Positions 24,488-33,631 of a stretch of 64,000 nt of DNA are shown one piece after another (positions within the stretch are counted from its first letter, which is position 1; each line of letters begins with the position of its first letter). The notes below the pieces were generated by a model, which was given only the letters and a program-made list of their open reading frames with translations, had not been told where the DNA came from and did no database searches. Source of the stretch: GCA-2711565 sp963664245 (GTDB lineage: Bacteria > Bacteroidota > Bacteroidia > Bacteroidales > GCA-2711565); assembly GCA_963664245.1 (NCBI GenBank), contig OY760934.1:2542001-2606000 (forward strand), given 5' to 3'. The translations under genes and the position numbers were made by a program.

Positions 24488-27466
24488 TTATTTTATTCCT
24501 TCCTTTAGCACAATCCCTTTGTTTTTCTTCCCGTCAATTTTTACAATCAATGGTTTTTTAAAACGAACATGACGGATAAATTCATTTTCGTAAACAGCGG
24601 GTTGTTTTGAAAGATAATCCAGGTCATAAAATCCATCGTTTTTATAAGGATTGATGGTAAAATAACCCACCCTGAATGAGGTTAAATTCTGGAAAAAATG
24701 GGTTCCCTGGCTTGGATCAATGCGGTAATCTTCCAAGCCGGATTCTACAATGATTCTTGCTGCCGAAATTTGGGGCCATTTAACCGGGATTCCCAGCCAC
24801 GGATCGCTTGATCCCCAGCGTCCTGGTCCTACTAAAATATAATATTTATTTTCTTTCAAAAATTTATCATTGATTTCCCCAACCCGAAGCGCAATTTCCT
24901 GGTTCTTTGCCGAATCAAAAGACTCAGGTTTGATGTACACAAAATCATGCAGGTTTTTAATGATGCCATTTCCAAGGGCATTGTTGGCCAAAATAACCGT
25001 GTCTTTTTTATCAATCTTGCTTAAATCTTCGTTAATGGTTTGGTTATTATCAACAATAGGGCGGATTTGAAGCAGATTAAAAATAACGGGTTCTCCTTTC
25101 GAGTGGTTCATATCCACGGCAAATTCAATTTCAATGGGCTTGCCCATTTCTTTCTGGCCAATTTTCAGTACATCTTCTAAAATTTTTGCCAAAGGAATGG
25201 CATTGTGTTTTAAAATATTGGAAAAAGTTATCAGCTTTTTGCCATCATAATTGGCTCCATCGCGAATAACATTGTTTTGCAAATCAAACGTAGAAGCAAT
25301 GTGTTTGATTGAACCGTCTTTTTCGGCTTCATTAACCCTTAATTTCAGCAAGTTATTGGCATCATCGGTTTGGTTTTTAAAACTGTACGGGTTTAAATCA
25401 AGGGCGAAAAAATGTTTTTGGGTTTGTTTTAAAGCCATTTCCGGGCTGCTGGTTTGCAGAATCTTTTTGGGGAACTTGGGTGAGAACCTCAGGGTTTGTC
25501 CGCCATCCACGATATATTTTCCCAAACCAAGAGCAATGTTTGCAATCCCATCTTCGGGCTTTTCCGGTTCAATGGGGTAAAAATTAATGGATCGGGCCAC
25601 TCCTGAAAAAGTCGGGTAAAATTTATTTCCATATTCTTTTCCGCAAACTTCTTGCAAAACAATCCCCATTTTTTCTTCGTCAATTACGTTTAGCGTGGCC
25701 GCCATATACGATTTACTGTCTTTGTAAAACGCTGATGCATAAACGCTCTTGATTGCGTTGCTCAAAATTTCGATCATCAAACGGTCGTCGTCCATCACGT
25801 TCGGGATCATATAGGTTGAATAAATTCCGGCAAAAGGCTGGTAGTGGCTGTCTTCGAGCAAACTTGACGAACGCACGGCCACGGGTTTTTTAACGTAAGA
25901 AATAAAAGTATAAAGATCCTCGTGGATGCGGAAAGGTAAACGGGCTTTGATAAATTGTTCCAGGATTTGATCGTCGCTTACTTCCGAAAGAGCAATTTTG
26001 TAAAGGTCGTTTTCTTCCATGAACTCATCAAACACATCAGTACTAAGTACTACCGTCCGGGGAATAGTAATGTTTACCCCCTCGTATTTATCAAACAATT
26101 GGTTGCGCTTGATTAACGAATCTAAAAAGGCCAGTCCACGGGCTTTACCTCCAATTGAACCTTCGCCAATCCGGGTAAACGTAAGGTATTCGTCAAAACT
26201 GTCGCGATAAAACTGGGCAATTACACCACGGGCCTTGTTCAGGCGGAAACTTCCAATGGCGTCAAAAATATAACGTTTGGCTTCGTCAATGTCTTCAAAA
26301 TGCTCGGGGCGTAAATGCACCATCATTTCAGCCAAAGGGAAAAGGGCCCGGGCACGCAGCCATTTAGAGAGGTGGTTGCGTTCGATATGGTATAAAAGGG
26401 ATTTGTCGGGGATGGGAAAGATGATTTCCTGAAGGCTCTTTAAATCGGCTGCCCGGGCAATTTCTTTATTGGTGTCCGGATCGATAAAAACAAAATCGCC
26501 AAAGGCAAAATACCCGCGGATAAAATTCCGTAATTCGATGGAAAGGGTTTTGGAGTTTTTATTGATAAAACCAACCTTTAACCGTTTGGCAATTTCTTCC
26601 ATGTTGGTTTGCGACGATTGCAACAAAAGCGGCACAAAACGGTCGTCTTTTTTTACACGGTCAACGAGCTTAACCCCGGCTAGTTTGTCAATTTTACCTT
26701 CCCGTTTATAGGTAATATCGCTAATGATTCCGAGCAAGTTTTTTTTGTATTTTTCATAAAACCCCATAGCTTCTTCGTAATTGGTAGCCAATAATATTTT
26801 TGGCCGGCCACGCATACGAAGCATTTGCTGGTGTTCGTTTAGACCCTCGGTCATGAAGGTTTGTGATTGCTTGAAAATAATTTTGTAAATATTGGGCAGG
26901 TAGCTTGAATAAAACCGGATGTTATCTTCAACCAAAATAATGGTTTGAACCCCCACCTGTTCCACGTCCGATTCCACGTTCATTTTATCTTCAATCAGTT
27001 TAATGATAGCCAAAAGAATATCGGCATTGCCCAGCCAACTGAAAATATAATCGATATTGCTTAAATTTTCCTGATCGACTTTAATGCTTACTTCGCGGGA
27101 GAAGGGGGTTAATACTACAATCGGAATTTTTTTGTATTTCGCTTTGATGCTTGAGGCCAGTTCAAAAGTATCTTTTTCTTCGGCACTCAGCATGGTAATT
27201 ACCAGGTCGATATTTTGTTCTTCTAAAATCTTGAAAGCTTTTTCTTGTGAACTTGCCTGTATAAACTGGGGCGGGTAACGCAGGTTCAGGCTGACGTATT
27301 CGTTAAATATTTGCTCGTCGATGCGGCCGTCATCTTCCAGAATAAAAGTATCATAAGCACTTGCAATCAGCAATACGTGGTAAATACGTTTGCGCATCAG
27401 GAGGTTAAAGGACCGGTCGTTAAAGTAAAATTTCCGCGCCTGAATAGCCATTTTAGGGTCAGTCAT
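24488..27466 (-). CDS. Receiver-like / PEP-synthase N-domain fusion protein
   Basis: 992 aa. The N-terminal region (about 27-150) is a degenerate receiver-like domain (YHVLLIASAYDTFILED, IDLVITMLSAEE, PIVVLTPFS). A second region (about 170-310) again has receiver features (QTIILVEDNIRFY, GIISDITYKREG). The C-terminal half is a PEP/pyruvate-binding ATP-grasp domain as in PEP synthase: GEGSIGGKARGLAFLDSL near residue 437, PVAVRSSSLLEDSHYQPFAGIYSTY (shown in part as RSSSLLEDS) and later ILVGPGRWGSSDPWLGIPV. I see no phosphohistidine swivel domain and no PEP-binding barrel. It is therefore a signalling or regulatory relative rather than a full PEP synthase. Such proteins are widespread in Bacteroidota, function unknown. 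It is monocistronic. Confidence 0.8.
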   Translation of the reverse strand: MTDPKMAIQARKFYFNDRSFNLLMRKRIYHVLLIASAYDTFILEDDGRIDEQIFNEYVSLNLRYPPQFIQASSQEKAFKILEEQNIDLVITMLSAEEKDTFELASSIKAKYKKIPIVVLTPFSREVSIKVDQENLSNIDYIFSWLGNADILLAIIKLIEDKMNVESDVEQVGVQTIILVEDNIRFYSSYLPNIYKIIFKQSQTFMTEGLNEHQQMLRMRGRPKILLATNYEEAMGFYEKYKKNLLGIISDITYKREGKIDKLAGVKLVDRVKKDDRFVPLLLQSSQTNMEEIAKRLKVGFINKNSKTLSIELRNFIRGYFAFGDFVFIDPDTNKEIARAADLKSLQEIIFPIPDKSLLYHIERNHLSKWLRARALFPLAEMMVHLRPEHFEDIDEAKRYIFDAIGSFRLNKARGVIAQFYRDSFDEYLTFTRIGEGSIGGKARGLAFLDSLIKRNQLFDKYEGVNITIPRTVVLSTDVFDEFMEENDLYKIALSEVSDDQILEQFIKARLPFRIHEDLYTFISYVKKPVAVRSSSLLEDSHYQPFAGIYSTYMIPNVMDDDRLMIEILSNAIKSVYASAFYKDSKSYMAATLNVIDEEKMGIVLQEVCGKEYGNKFYPTFSGVARSINFYPIEPEKPEDGIANIALGLGKYIVDGGQTLRFSPKFPKKILQTSSPEMALKQTQKHFFALDLNPYSFKNQTDDANNLLKLRVNEAEKDGSIKHIASTFDLQNNVIRDGANYDGKKLITFSNILKHNAIPLAKILEDVLKIGQKEMGKPIEIEFAVDMNHSKGEPVIFNLLQIRPIVDNNQTINEDLSKIDKKDTVILANNALGNGIIKNLHDFVYIKPESFDSAKNQEIALRVGEINDKFLKENKYYILVGPGRWGSSDPWLGIPVKWPQISAARIIVESGLEDYRIDPSQGTHFFQNLTSFRVGYFTINPYKNDGFYDLDYLSKQPAVYENEFIRHVRFKKPLIVKIDGKKNKGIVLKEGIK

Positions 27467-27733
27467 AATCGTAATCTTAATTTACTACAAAAATAGGGTT
27501 ATTTAAGATCATGCTGAGAAAATATTCAAATCTTCTGCTTTTCCTTTAAATGAATAAAATCTTAGAAATGGCTTGCTGGCAAGGGAATAGACCTCCATTT
27601 CTTAAAAATAAAGTTGAATTTAGATACGTAAATCACGTATCCTTCTGTGTAAAATCCACATCTGTTTTCTCGGAAATCACCGATTTTATTTGTCGGTAAT
27701 CATTAGCAATTTTGTTTGGTTAACTTAAAAAAG

Positions 27734-28534
27734 ATGAATAAAATGAAAAGAATTTTAGTTTTAATGATTGGCCTTTTTTTGATGGTGCAAGGATTTGCAC
27801 AAGATTCAAAAGGGGTTGAATTTAATGTAGGTGCCGACCTGATGAGTCGTTATGTATGGAGGGGTACGCAATTTGGAGGTGCTTCGCCAAGCTTACAGCC
27901 CAGTGTTTCTTTAACAACCAACAATTTCGAAATTGGTTTTTGGGGAGCCTATTCTTTGGGTGGTGTAAACCCTTACCAGGAATTTGACCTGTACATGTCA
28001 TACACTTTTGCCAAAGGTTTATTTACAGCAACGGTTACCGATTATTTCTTCCCGGAAGACGGTGGCAAATATGATTATTTCGATTATAAAGAAGAATCAA
28101 CCGGCCACATTTTGGAAGGAAGTCTCTGTTTTAACGGAACCGAAAAGTTTCCGATCAGCATTTTGCTGGCTATGAATTTCCACGGAGCCGATGCGAAAAA
28201 AATTGTGGACGATCCTAACAGTTCAAATTTCAACGAAGAAGATGGTATCCAATATTCAACCTACGTTGAGCTGGGTTACTCATGCAGCCTCAAAGATGTA
28301 AATTTCGATGTATTTGCAGGCATAAACCTGACCAAACCAGAAGAAGCAAATTTATCTACCGGATATTTGGGCGAAGCAGGTTTTTACGGTTCTAAAGCAG
28401 GCGTTGTAAACCTCGGATTTACCGCTTCAAAAGAAGTTGGAATTACCGATAAGTTTTCATTGCCGGTATCTGCTTCGGTTATTGCAAATCCCGTGGCAGA
28501 AACCGTATTCTTTGTATTCGGAATTTCTTTATAA
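27734..28534 (+). CDS. TorF-like (gcw_chp family) outer-membrane beta-barrel protein
   Basis: About 266 aa with the signal peptide MKRILVLMIGLFLMVQGFAQ. The mature protein starts VEFNVGADLMSRYVWRGTQFGG, the N-terminal pattern of the TorF/gcw_chp putative porin family (shown in part as SRYVWRGTQFGG). Alternating hydrophobic strands follow, and the protein ends with a C-terminal aromatic-rich strand (VFFVFGISL). ATG 27734 is chosen; TTG 27716 is also in frame. The ammonium transporter gene begins 26 bp later, so the barrel may help ammonium or a related nitrogen source cross the outer membrane. The 250-bp upstream region has a GATACGT/ACGTATC hairpin near 27620-27640 but no clear promoter. Confidence 0.75.
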   Translation: MNKMKRILVLMIGLFLMVQGFAQDSKGVEFNVGADLMSRYVWRGTQFGGASPSLQPSVSLTTNNFEIGFWGAYSLGGVNPYQEFDLYMSYTFAKGLFTATVTDYFFPEDGGKYDYFDYKEESTGHILEGSLCFNGTEKFPISILLAMNFHGADAKKIVDDPNSSNFNEEDGIQYSTYVELGYSCSLKDVNFDVFAGINLTKPEEANLSTGYLGEAGFYGSKAGVVNLGFTASKEVGITDKFSLPVSASVIANPVAETVFFVFGISL

Positions 28535-28560
28535 ACAATAAACATTAAAAATATTTTACT

Positions 28561-29772
28561 ATGAATAGTGGTGTAACAGCTTTTATGATATTATCAACCA
28601 GTTTGGTAATGTTAATGACCCCGGGTCTGGCTTTCTTTTATGGAGGTTTAGCGGGGAAACGAAATATTCTTGGTATCATGATGCAAACGTTTGTATCGCT
28701 TGGTATCACAACTATTATGTGGGTAGCCGTGGGTTATTCGCTTTGTTTTAGCGGTGGAGAAGGCAGTATTATTGGAAATTTTGATTTAGCGTTTTTGAAC
28801 AATATTGCTTTTGATGATGTATATAGCGGAAACGGGAAATTTCCGGTTTATATTTTTATTGCCTACCAAATGATGTTTGCAATTATTACTCCTGCCCTTA
28901 TTACCGGAGCTTTTGTAAACCGTATTACCTTTAAAAGTTATTTGATTTTCTTGGTAATCTGGCAATTGTTTGTTTATTACCCATTTGTACACATGATTTG
29001 GGGCGGAGGTATTTTAGCAAAATGGGGCGTTCTTGATTTCGCCGGAGGTATCGTGGTTCATGCCACTGCCGGTTTTGCAGCCTTGGCTTCTGTAATTTAT
29101 GTTGGAAAACGCAGGGATACCAAATCTCCACCAAACAGTATTCCGTTGGTAGCTATTGGTACTGGTTTGCTTTGGTTTGGATGGTACGGATTTAATGCCG
29201 GTAGCGAATTGGATACAGATGCCAATACAACACTTGCATTCTTAAATACTGATGTTGCTGCTTCTTTTGCAGCCATTACCTGGTTGGTTGTTGAATGGCT
29301 TCAAACCGGAAAACCGAAATTTATCGGGTTACTTACAGGAGCTGTCGCCGGGCTTGCAACCATTACCCCTGCTGCCGGATTTGTTCCGCTTTGGGCAGCG
29401 ATTATCATTGGTATTGCTGCTGGTTATTTGTGTTATCTGGCCGTTAAACTTAAAAACCGTTTAGGCTGGGACGATGCTTTAGATGTTTGGGGTGTTCACG
29501 GCATGGGAGGTGTTATTGGAACCATTGCCTTAGGGGTGTTTGCCTCAACTACTGTTGGTACTCAAGCAGGTTTATTGGAAGGTGACTCAGGGTTCTTTGT
29601 AAAACAAGTTGTAGCCGTTTTAATTGGAGCTGCTTATGCTTTTGTTTTCACTTACCTGATGTTGGCTTTAATCAATTTTATTACACCGGTTAAAGTTTCA
29701 GAAGCCGATGAAGAATTAGGTCTGGATCAATCGCTTCATGGTGAAAAAGCCTATGATGAAGGCGCGTTGTAA
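28561..29772 (+). CDS. amt: Ammonium transporter
   Basis: A 403-aa Amt/Rh channel with about 11 membrane helices and a periplasmic N-terminus. Diagnostic segments are PGLAFFYGGL, FAGGIVVHATAGFAALA with the first pore His, GLLWFGWYGFNAGSE, and VWGVHGMGGVIGTI with the second pore His. The cytoplasmic tail is short and acidic. No glnK (PII) gene follows, unlike the usual amt-glnK pair. It sits after a TorF-like barrel and opposite a NarL-type two-component system. A terminator lies at 29799-29830. Confidence 0.96.
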   Translation: MNSGVTAFMILSTSLVMLMTPGLAFFYGGLAGKRNILGIMMQTFVSLGITTIMWVAVGYSLCFSGGEGSIIGNFDLAFLNNIAFDDVYSGNGKFPVYIFIAYQMMFAIITPALITGAFVNRITFKSYLIFLVIWQLFVYYPFVHMIWGGGILAKWGVLDFAGGIVVHATAGFAALASVIYVGKRRDTKSPPNSIPLVAIGTGLLWFGWYGFNAGSELDTDANTTLAFLNTDVAASFAAITWLVVEWLQTGKPKFIGLLTGAVAGLATITPAAGFVPLWAAIIIGIAAGYLCYLAVKLKNRLGWDDALDVWGVHGMGGVIGTIALGVFASTTVGTQAGLLEGDSGFFVKQVVAVLIGAAYAFVFTYLMLALINFITPVKVSEADEELGLDQSLHGEKAYDEGAL

Positions 29773-29798
29773 TCCTTTGTAAATTTTTGTATGACAGG

Positions 29799-29830
29799 AA
29801 AGAGCTGCATTTATTTGCGGCTCTTTTTTT
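29799..29830. terminator. Bidirectional terminator between amt and the response regulator
   Basis: AAAGAGCTGC and GCGGCTCTTT flank a short loop, followed by a run of Ts. It serves amt on the plus strand and could serve the converging operon. Confidence 0.75.
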
Positions 29831-30485
29831 ATACCTCGATGATGCCGTTTTTGATGGCGTATTTTACAATATCAATCGAAGATTTTAATTTTAATTTTTG
29901 GATGATATTCGTTTTGTGCGTTTCTACGGTTCGTATGCTGATGTTTAACTGATCGGAAATTTCTTTATTCATAAAACCTTCGGCAACCAGTTTTACCACC
30001 TCCAGTTCGCGTTCGGTTAATTCAACTTTTTGCAACTCTCCCCTAGCTTTTAGCTTGGTTTTGTTAACATAACTTTTTAACAGTATTTCGGAAATTTCTT
30101 TACTGTAATATTCTTCCCCTTCGATAACGGTTTTAATGGCATGAAGCAATTCTTCTTTTCCGGCATCTTTGGGCAAGTAGCCTTTTACCCCGGCTTTAAC
30201 GCTGTTTAAAATGTAAATTTCGTTGATGTGCATGCTCAATATAATCACCTTTATTTCGGGTTTGTTTTGACTGATCCATTCGGCGGCATCAATCCCCGAC
30301 ATATCTGGCATGCTTATGTCGGTAATCACCAGCTCGCAGCTTTCCTCTTTCAAAAAATCAATCAATTCTTTGCCCGAGGCCAGTTCTTTTATAATCTCGA
30401 AATCCTCTTTATCGGAGAGTATTGATTTGAGCCCGTCTCTAAACATGCGGTGATCGTCAACAATTATAATTTTTGCTTTATTCAT
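29829..30485 (-). CDS. NarL/LuxR-family response regulator
   Basis: 218 aa. The receiver domain (about 1-125) has the acidic pair DD at 10-11, the phospho-Asp D56 in VITDISMPDMSG, and Lys in YLPKDAGKEEL. The C-terminal LuxR HTH (about 152-215) is LTERELEVVKLVAEGFMNK, then NISIRTVETHKTNI. It is encoded 1 bp after the cognate histidine kinase stop codon. Genes under its control are unknown; the convergent position next to amt makes nitrogen signalling possible but unproven. Confidence 0.93.
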   Translation of the reverse strand: MNKAKIIIVDDHRMFRDGLKSILSDKEDFEIIKELASGKELIDFLKEESCELVITDISMPDMSGIDAAEWISQNKPEIKVIILSMHINEIYILNSVKAGVKGYLPKDAGKEELLHAIKTVIEGEEYYSKEISEILLKSYVNKTKLKARGELQKVELTERELEVVKLVAEGFMNKEISDQLNISIRTVETHKTNIIQKLKLKSSIDIVKYAIKNGIIEV

Positions 30486-30486
30486 T

Positions 30487-32226
30487 TTATAAAGGTATTG
30501 AAATCTTGATTTTTACCCCGTTTCCTTTATCTGCCTCAATGGCAAACTGCCCCGACAGAAGATTTACCCTTTCTTTCATATTTAAAATACCATTGCCGCT
30601 GCACGATTTATTGTTTTTGTCAAACCCAACACCATCATCTATGATTGTTAGTTTAATTTGATTTTCTTTTTCAGAAAGTTTAACCTCAAAGTTAGTGGCG
30701 TTAGCGTGTTTAATGGTATTGTTTAAGGCTTCCTGAATGATGCGGTAAATATAAATATTTAATTTCTCGTTTAAGATTTCATTTTCTATCAAGTTAGAAA
30801 ATTCGAAATGCAAGGCAGTGTCTGTATTAATGGTTTTCGCCAGGTTTTCGATGGCTGTAACCAGTCCGAATTCGCTCAAAACCGAAGGCATCAGGTTGTT
30901 GGAAATATTCCTGATTTCTTTTATGGTTTGTGAAAAAAGCTCTTTGGTTTCCTGCAAAAGTGCTTCTTTTTCTTTCCCTTTTTTATCGAAAGCGTTTTCG
31001 AGTTTTAATTTAATGGCTAGAATGTACTGGGCCAGCCCATCGTGAATCTCGCGCGACAAACGCTGGCGTTCTTGTTCCTGTCCGTTTATTACAGCCGTGG
31101 TTCTGATTAACTGCTGATATTCGAGACGTTCGCTCTGATCTTTAAGGGCGAGGGTCATGTCGTTAAAACCTTTGATTAAATCGCCAATTTCATTTTTCGC
31201 TTTAAAATGGATGGGTTTACCGTATTCCCCTTTCGAAATATCTTCCACGGCGTGCTGTAGTTTGCGGATGGGGGAGGTAATATTTGCCGAAACGGCAGCA
31301 ATGGTTCCCAATAAAAACAACGAAATAACAATACTTAAGTACATGATATTATTTTCAACCGATTTAACGGTTATCATGGCTTCTTCATAATCAATTTCGG
31401 CCAAAATCACCCAGTTAAGCCCCGGCTCTTTTAGTTTTTTGTAAGAACTCAAAACGTTTATTCCGCGATAGTCTTTAATAGTTTTTTGTCCTTGGATGCC
31501 GCGAAAAGCTTCGGTTACCCCAAGCGTTTCTACTTTGGTGTTGAAAACCGAATTGTCTTTGAATCGGGACGAACTTCTCATCAAAAAATCGCTTCCAACC
31601 AGGTAAACTTCCCCTGAATTTCCCAAGCCGTTGTACTGGTTATTTTCGGACATGATTTGGTTAATTGGTTCATAGTTAATCTCAAGCAAAATGTATCCCA
31701 TGAAATGATTGTCGTCAAAAATCTGTGTGCCCATCATCAGGGCAAAAGATTGTCTCTCTTTTTTTATCTCCCGGAAATAAATTTCCGAGGGCTCGATTTT
31801 TTGAACAAGCTGTAAATCAATTTCTGTATTGGTTTCAAGATACTTACCATTTTCTAGTTGGTAAGCTCGAAAGTTGCTAAGGGGATCAATAAAAATAATA
31901 CGTTTGAAATACAAATTCGCCTGTAAATAGTCTGAAATATAATTTTCAAATAACCCTTTTTCTTTGTTTCGGGGATGTTTAATTTCTTGTAAAATTTTTT
32001 TTGCGTCTTTGTGGTTCGTTATGTTTTTTAGATCCTGTTTTCGCTGCTTGATGAAATGTGAAAAACGTGTTTCTTTTTCAACCCTTACTGAAATTAATTG
32101 CTCGAAAGTACGATTGATTAGAGCCTCGCGGCTTTTGTTAAATGAAAAGGTTCCAAGAATATAAATAGAGAGAATACTTATGGAAAGAAAATAAATAATC
32201 AGTCGTAAAGAAATAGGTATTCTCAT
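30487..32226 (-). CDS. Membrane sensor histidine kinase (HisKA_3 / NarX-like)
   Basis: 579 aa. The N-terminal membrane helix (about 8-28) and a second near 285-305 flank a large periplasmic sensor region that looks like a Cache-type domain (IIFIDPLSNFRAYQ, GYILLEINYEPINQI). A HAMP domain follows (ITSPIRKLQHAVEDISKGEYG). The HisKA_3 dimerisation helix carries the phospho-His in SREIHDGLAQYILAIKLKLE. The ATPase domain has the N-box IIQEALNNTIKHANATN and the G-box IIDDGVGFD. It precedes the NarL regulator in the same operon. The ligand is unknown. Confidence 0.93.
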   Translation of the reverse strand: MRIPISLRLIIYFLSISILSIYILGTFSFNKSREALINRTFEQLISVRVEKETRFSHFIKQRKQDLKNITNHKDAKKILQEIKHPRNKEKGLFENYISDYLQANLYFKRIIFIDPLSNFRAYQLENGKYLETNTEIDLQLVQKIEPSEIYFREIKKERQSFALMMGTQIFDDNHFMGYILLEINYEPINQIMSENNQYNGLGNSGEVYLVGSDFLMRSSSRFKDNSVFNTKVETLGVTEAFRGIQGQKTIKDYRGINVLSSYKKLKEPGLNWVILAEIDYEEAMITVKSVENNIMYLSIVISLFLLGTIAAVSANITSPIRKLQHAVEDISKGEYGKPIHFKAKNEIGDLIKGFNDMTLALKDQSERLEYQQLIRTTAVINGQEQERQRLSREIHDGLAQYILAIKLKLENAFDKKGKEKEALLQETKELFSQTIKEIRNISNNLMPSVLSEFGLVTAIENLAKTINTDTALHFEFSNLIENEILNEKLNIYIYRIIQEALNNTIKHANATNFEVKLSEKENQIKLTIIDDGVGFDKNNKSCSGNGILNMKERVNLLSGQFAIEADKGNGVKIKISIPL

Positions 32227-32240
32227 TGCTTTTAGGTTAT

Positions 32241-32375
32241 GAAGTTGTTAAAAGTTAATCGTTTAACTTGTCATTCTGAATTTATTTCAGAATCTGTTTC
32301 TGCTAATCATCAATACTTTGAGATACTGAACCAAGTTCAGTATGACATTAATTTTAACTAACTTTTGACAACTTC
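32241..32375. repeat. REP/MITE-like palindromic element
   Basis: The outer arms GAAGTTGTTAAAAGTTAAT (32241-32259) and AACTAACTTTTGACAACTTC (32356-32375) are imperfect inverted repeats. Inside are two hairpins: ATTCTGAA-TTTAT-TTCAGAAT (32273-32293) and ATACTGAAC-CAA-GTTCAGTAT (32323-32343). The 274-bp gap between the kinase and efflux genes contains nothing else recognised. Confidence 0.65.
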
Positions 32376-32500
32376 TATGTGTTTAGCTAAAATAGAAAAT
32401 TTCTTTGTTGTAACGTTTTTATTAAGTAAGGCAGATATGTTCGTTCAGCTAAACAAAACCCTGTTGATGCTTTAAAGTATGAGTAATAATTTCTTTCTGC

Positions 32501-33622
32501 TTAGAGATTGTAAGTTCCTTTAATGACAATGTTTTTAATGTCCTTCGGACTAAGAATTTCGATAAAACCGTCGGATGTTTTGCCAATGCGTACTTTTTGT
32601 TTGCTAAGGAAATATACTCCCTGTTCTTTTTTAGCAACAACAAAAACAAAATATTCGTTTCCCGATTTAAGGAGGGCTTCTTTCGGAAGGCCTAAAGATT
32701 CTTTTTGGTTCACAATAATTTTTGCTTCCACAAAAGAGCGGTTGATTAAATCCCTTTTTTCAGATTCGTTAATTTTTGCGATACATTGAATATTTTTGCT
32801 AGCCTGGTTGATGGATTTTCCGATGGACACCAAAGTGGCTTCATAATTTGTGGATTGTTCGCCTAATGTTTTATAAATAATCTTTTGCCCGGTTTTTAAT
32901 TTGGCAAAATCTTTTTCAAAAACGGCTAATTCCAGCTGCAACTGATTGGTGTTTACAATTTCAACAAGTGGCTGCTCTTGACTAATAAATTGCCCCAACA
33001 CGGCTTCTTGTTTGGTAATGTATCCACTGATAGGAGCAATAACCGGAAAGCTTTCATAAAAGTTCCCCTTTTCTATTTCATTCAGGTTTAGGTTCAGGCG
33101 TTTTAATTGTAAAGCCAGTGATTGCTTTTGGGCAAGAATCGATTTATAGTAACTTTCTTTGTTAATAAGGTTTTTTTCCGAACCGATATTTTCTTTGAAA
33201 AGAGCCTTGCTTCGTTTGTATTCCGATTCGGCTTGTTTGAATTCGGCAATGGATTGAACGTAGTTTTGTTGTAGAACAATTAGTTCCTGGCTCGAAACCC
33301 GGCATAAAACACTTCCCTTTTGTACCTTTTCTCCGGGACGAAAACGGATATTTTCGATAATGCCGCCCAGGGAACTGCTCACTTGTGCCTTCCCGTTTGC
33401 CGGGGCATTGATATAGCCGTTGCATGTTATTGTTTCGTTGAAAACAATATTCATGAGCTTTCCCGTTTTCATTCCGGTGGCTTCAAATTGTTGTTGTGTG
33501 ACTTCTGTAAATTGAGTGTTCGAACTATCAGCTTCTTCTTCAGGGTTCTTCGTTTGTGAGCATCCTAAAAAAATCAGGGTCAGGATGATGGCTAAAGATG
33601 ATAAAATGGCAAAGGGTTTCAT
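32501..33622 (-). CDS. RND efflux periplasmic adaptor (CusB/CzcB-like)
   Basis: A 373-aa lipoprotein (signal ending ILTLIFLGCSQT). The adaptor order is a beta-barrel/lipoyl half motif (ITCNGYINAPANGKAQVSS, RFRPGEKVQKGSVLCRVSS), an alpha-hairpin coiled coil (about 110-175), the second lipoyl half (FPVIAPISGYITKQEAVLGQFI), a barrel domain and a membrane-proximal domain. It is encoded 9 bp after the RND pump/TolC fusion in the same operon and would bridge the pump to the outer-membrane channel. The substrate is likely a metal ion, from the pump family. Confidence 0.9.
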   Translation of the reverse strand: MKPFAILSSLAIILTLIFLGCSQTKNPEEEADSSNTQFTEVTQQQFEATGMKTGKLMNIVFNETITCNGYINAPANGKAQVSSSLGGIIENIRFRPGEKVQKGSVLCRVSSQELIVLQQNYVQSIAEFKQAESEYKRSKALFKENIGSEKNLINKESYYKSILAQKQSLALQLKRLNLNLNEIEKGNFYESFPVIAPISGYITKQEAVLGQFISQEQPLVEIVNTNQLQLELAVFEKDFAKLKTGQKIIYKTLGEQSTNYEATLVSIGKSINQASKNIQCIAKINESEKRDLINRSFVEAKIIVNQKESLGLPKEALLKSGNEYFVFVVAKKEQGVYFLSKQKVRIGKTSDGFIEILSPKDIKNIVIKGTYNL

Positions 33623-33631
33623 ATGTCGATT

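Noticed and set aside
27467..27733. Sigma-54 (-24/-12) promoter ahead of the TorF-like/amt genes
   Set aside because: A TGGC-like stretch exists near 27577, but the second GC element is not at the required spacing.
32227..32500. A full insertion sequence in the kinase/efflux gap
   Set aside because: There is no transposase frame; the structure is a short non-coding palindromic element.
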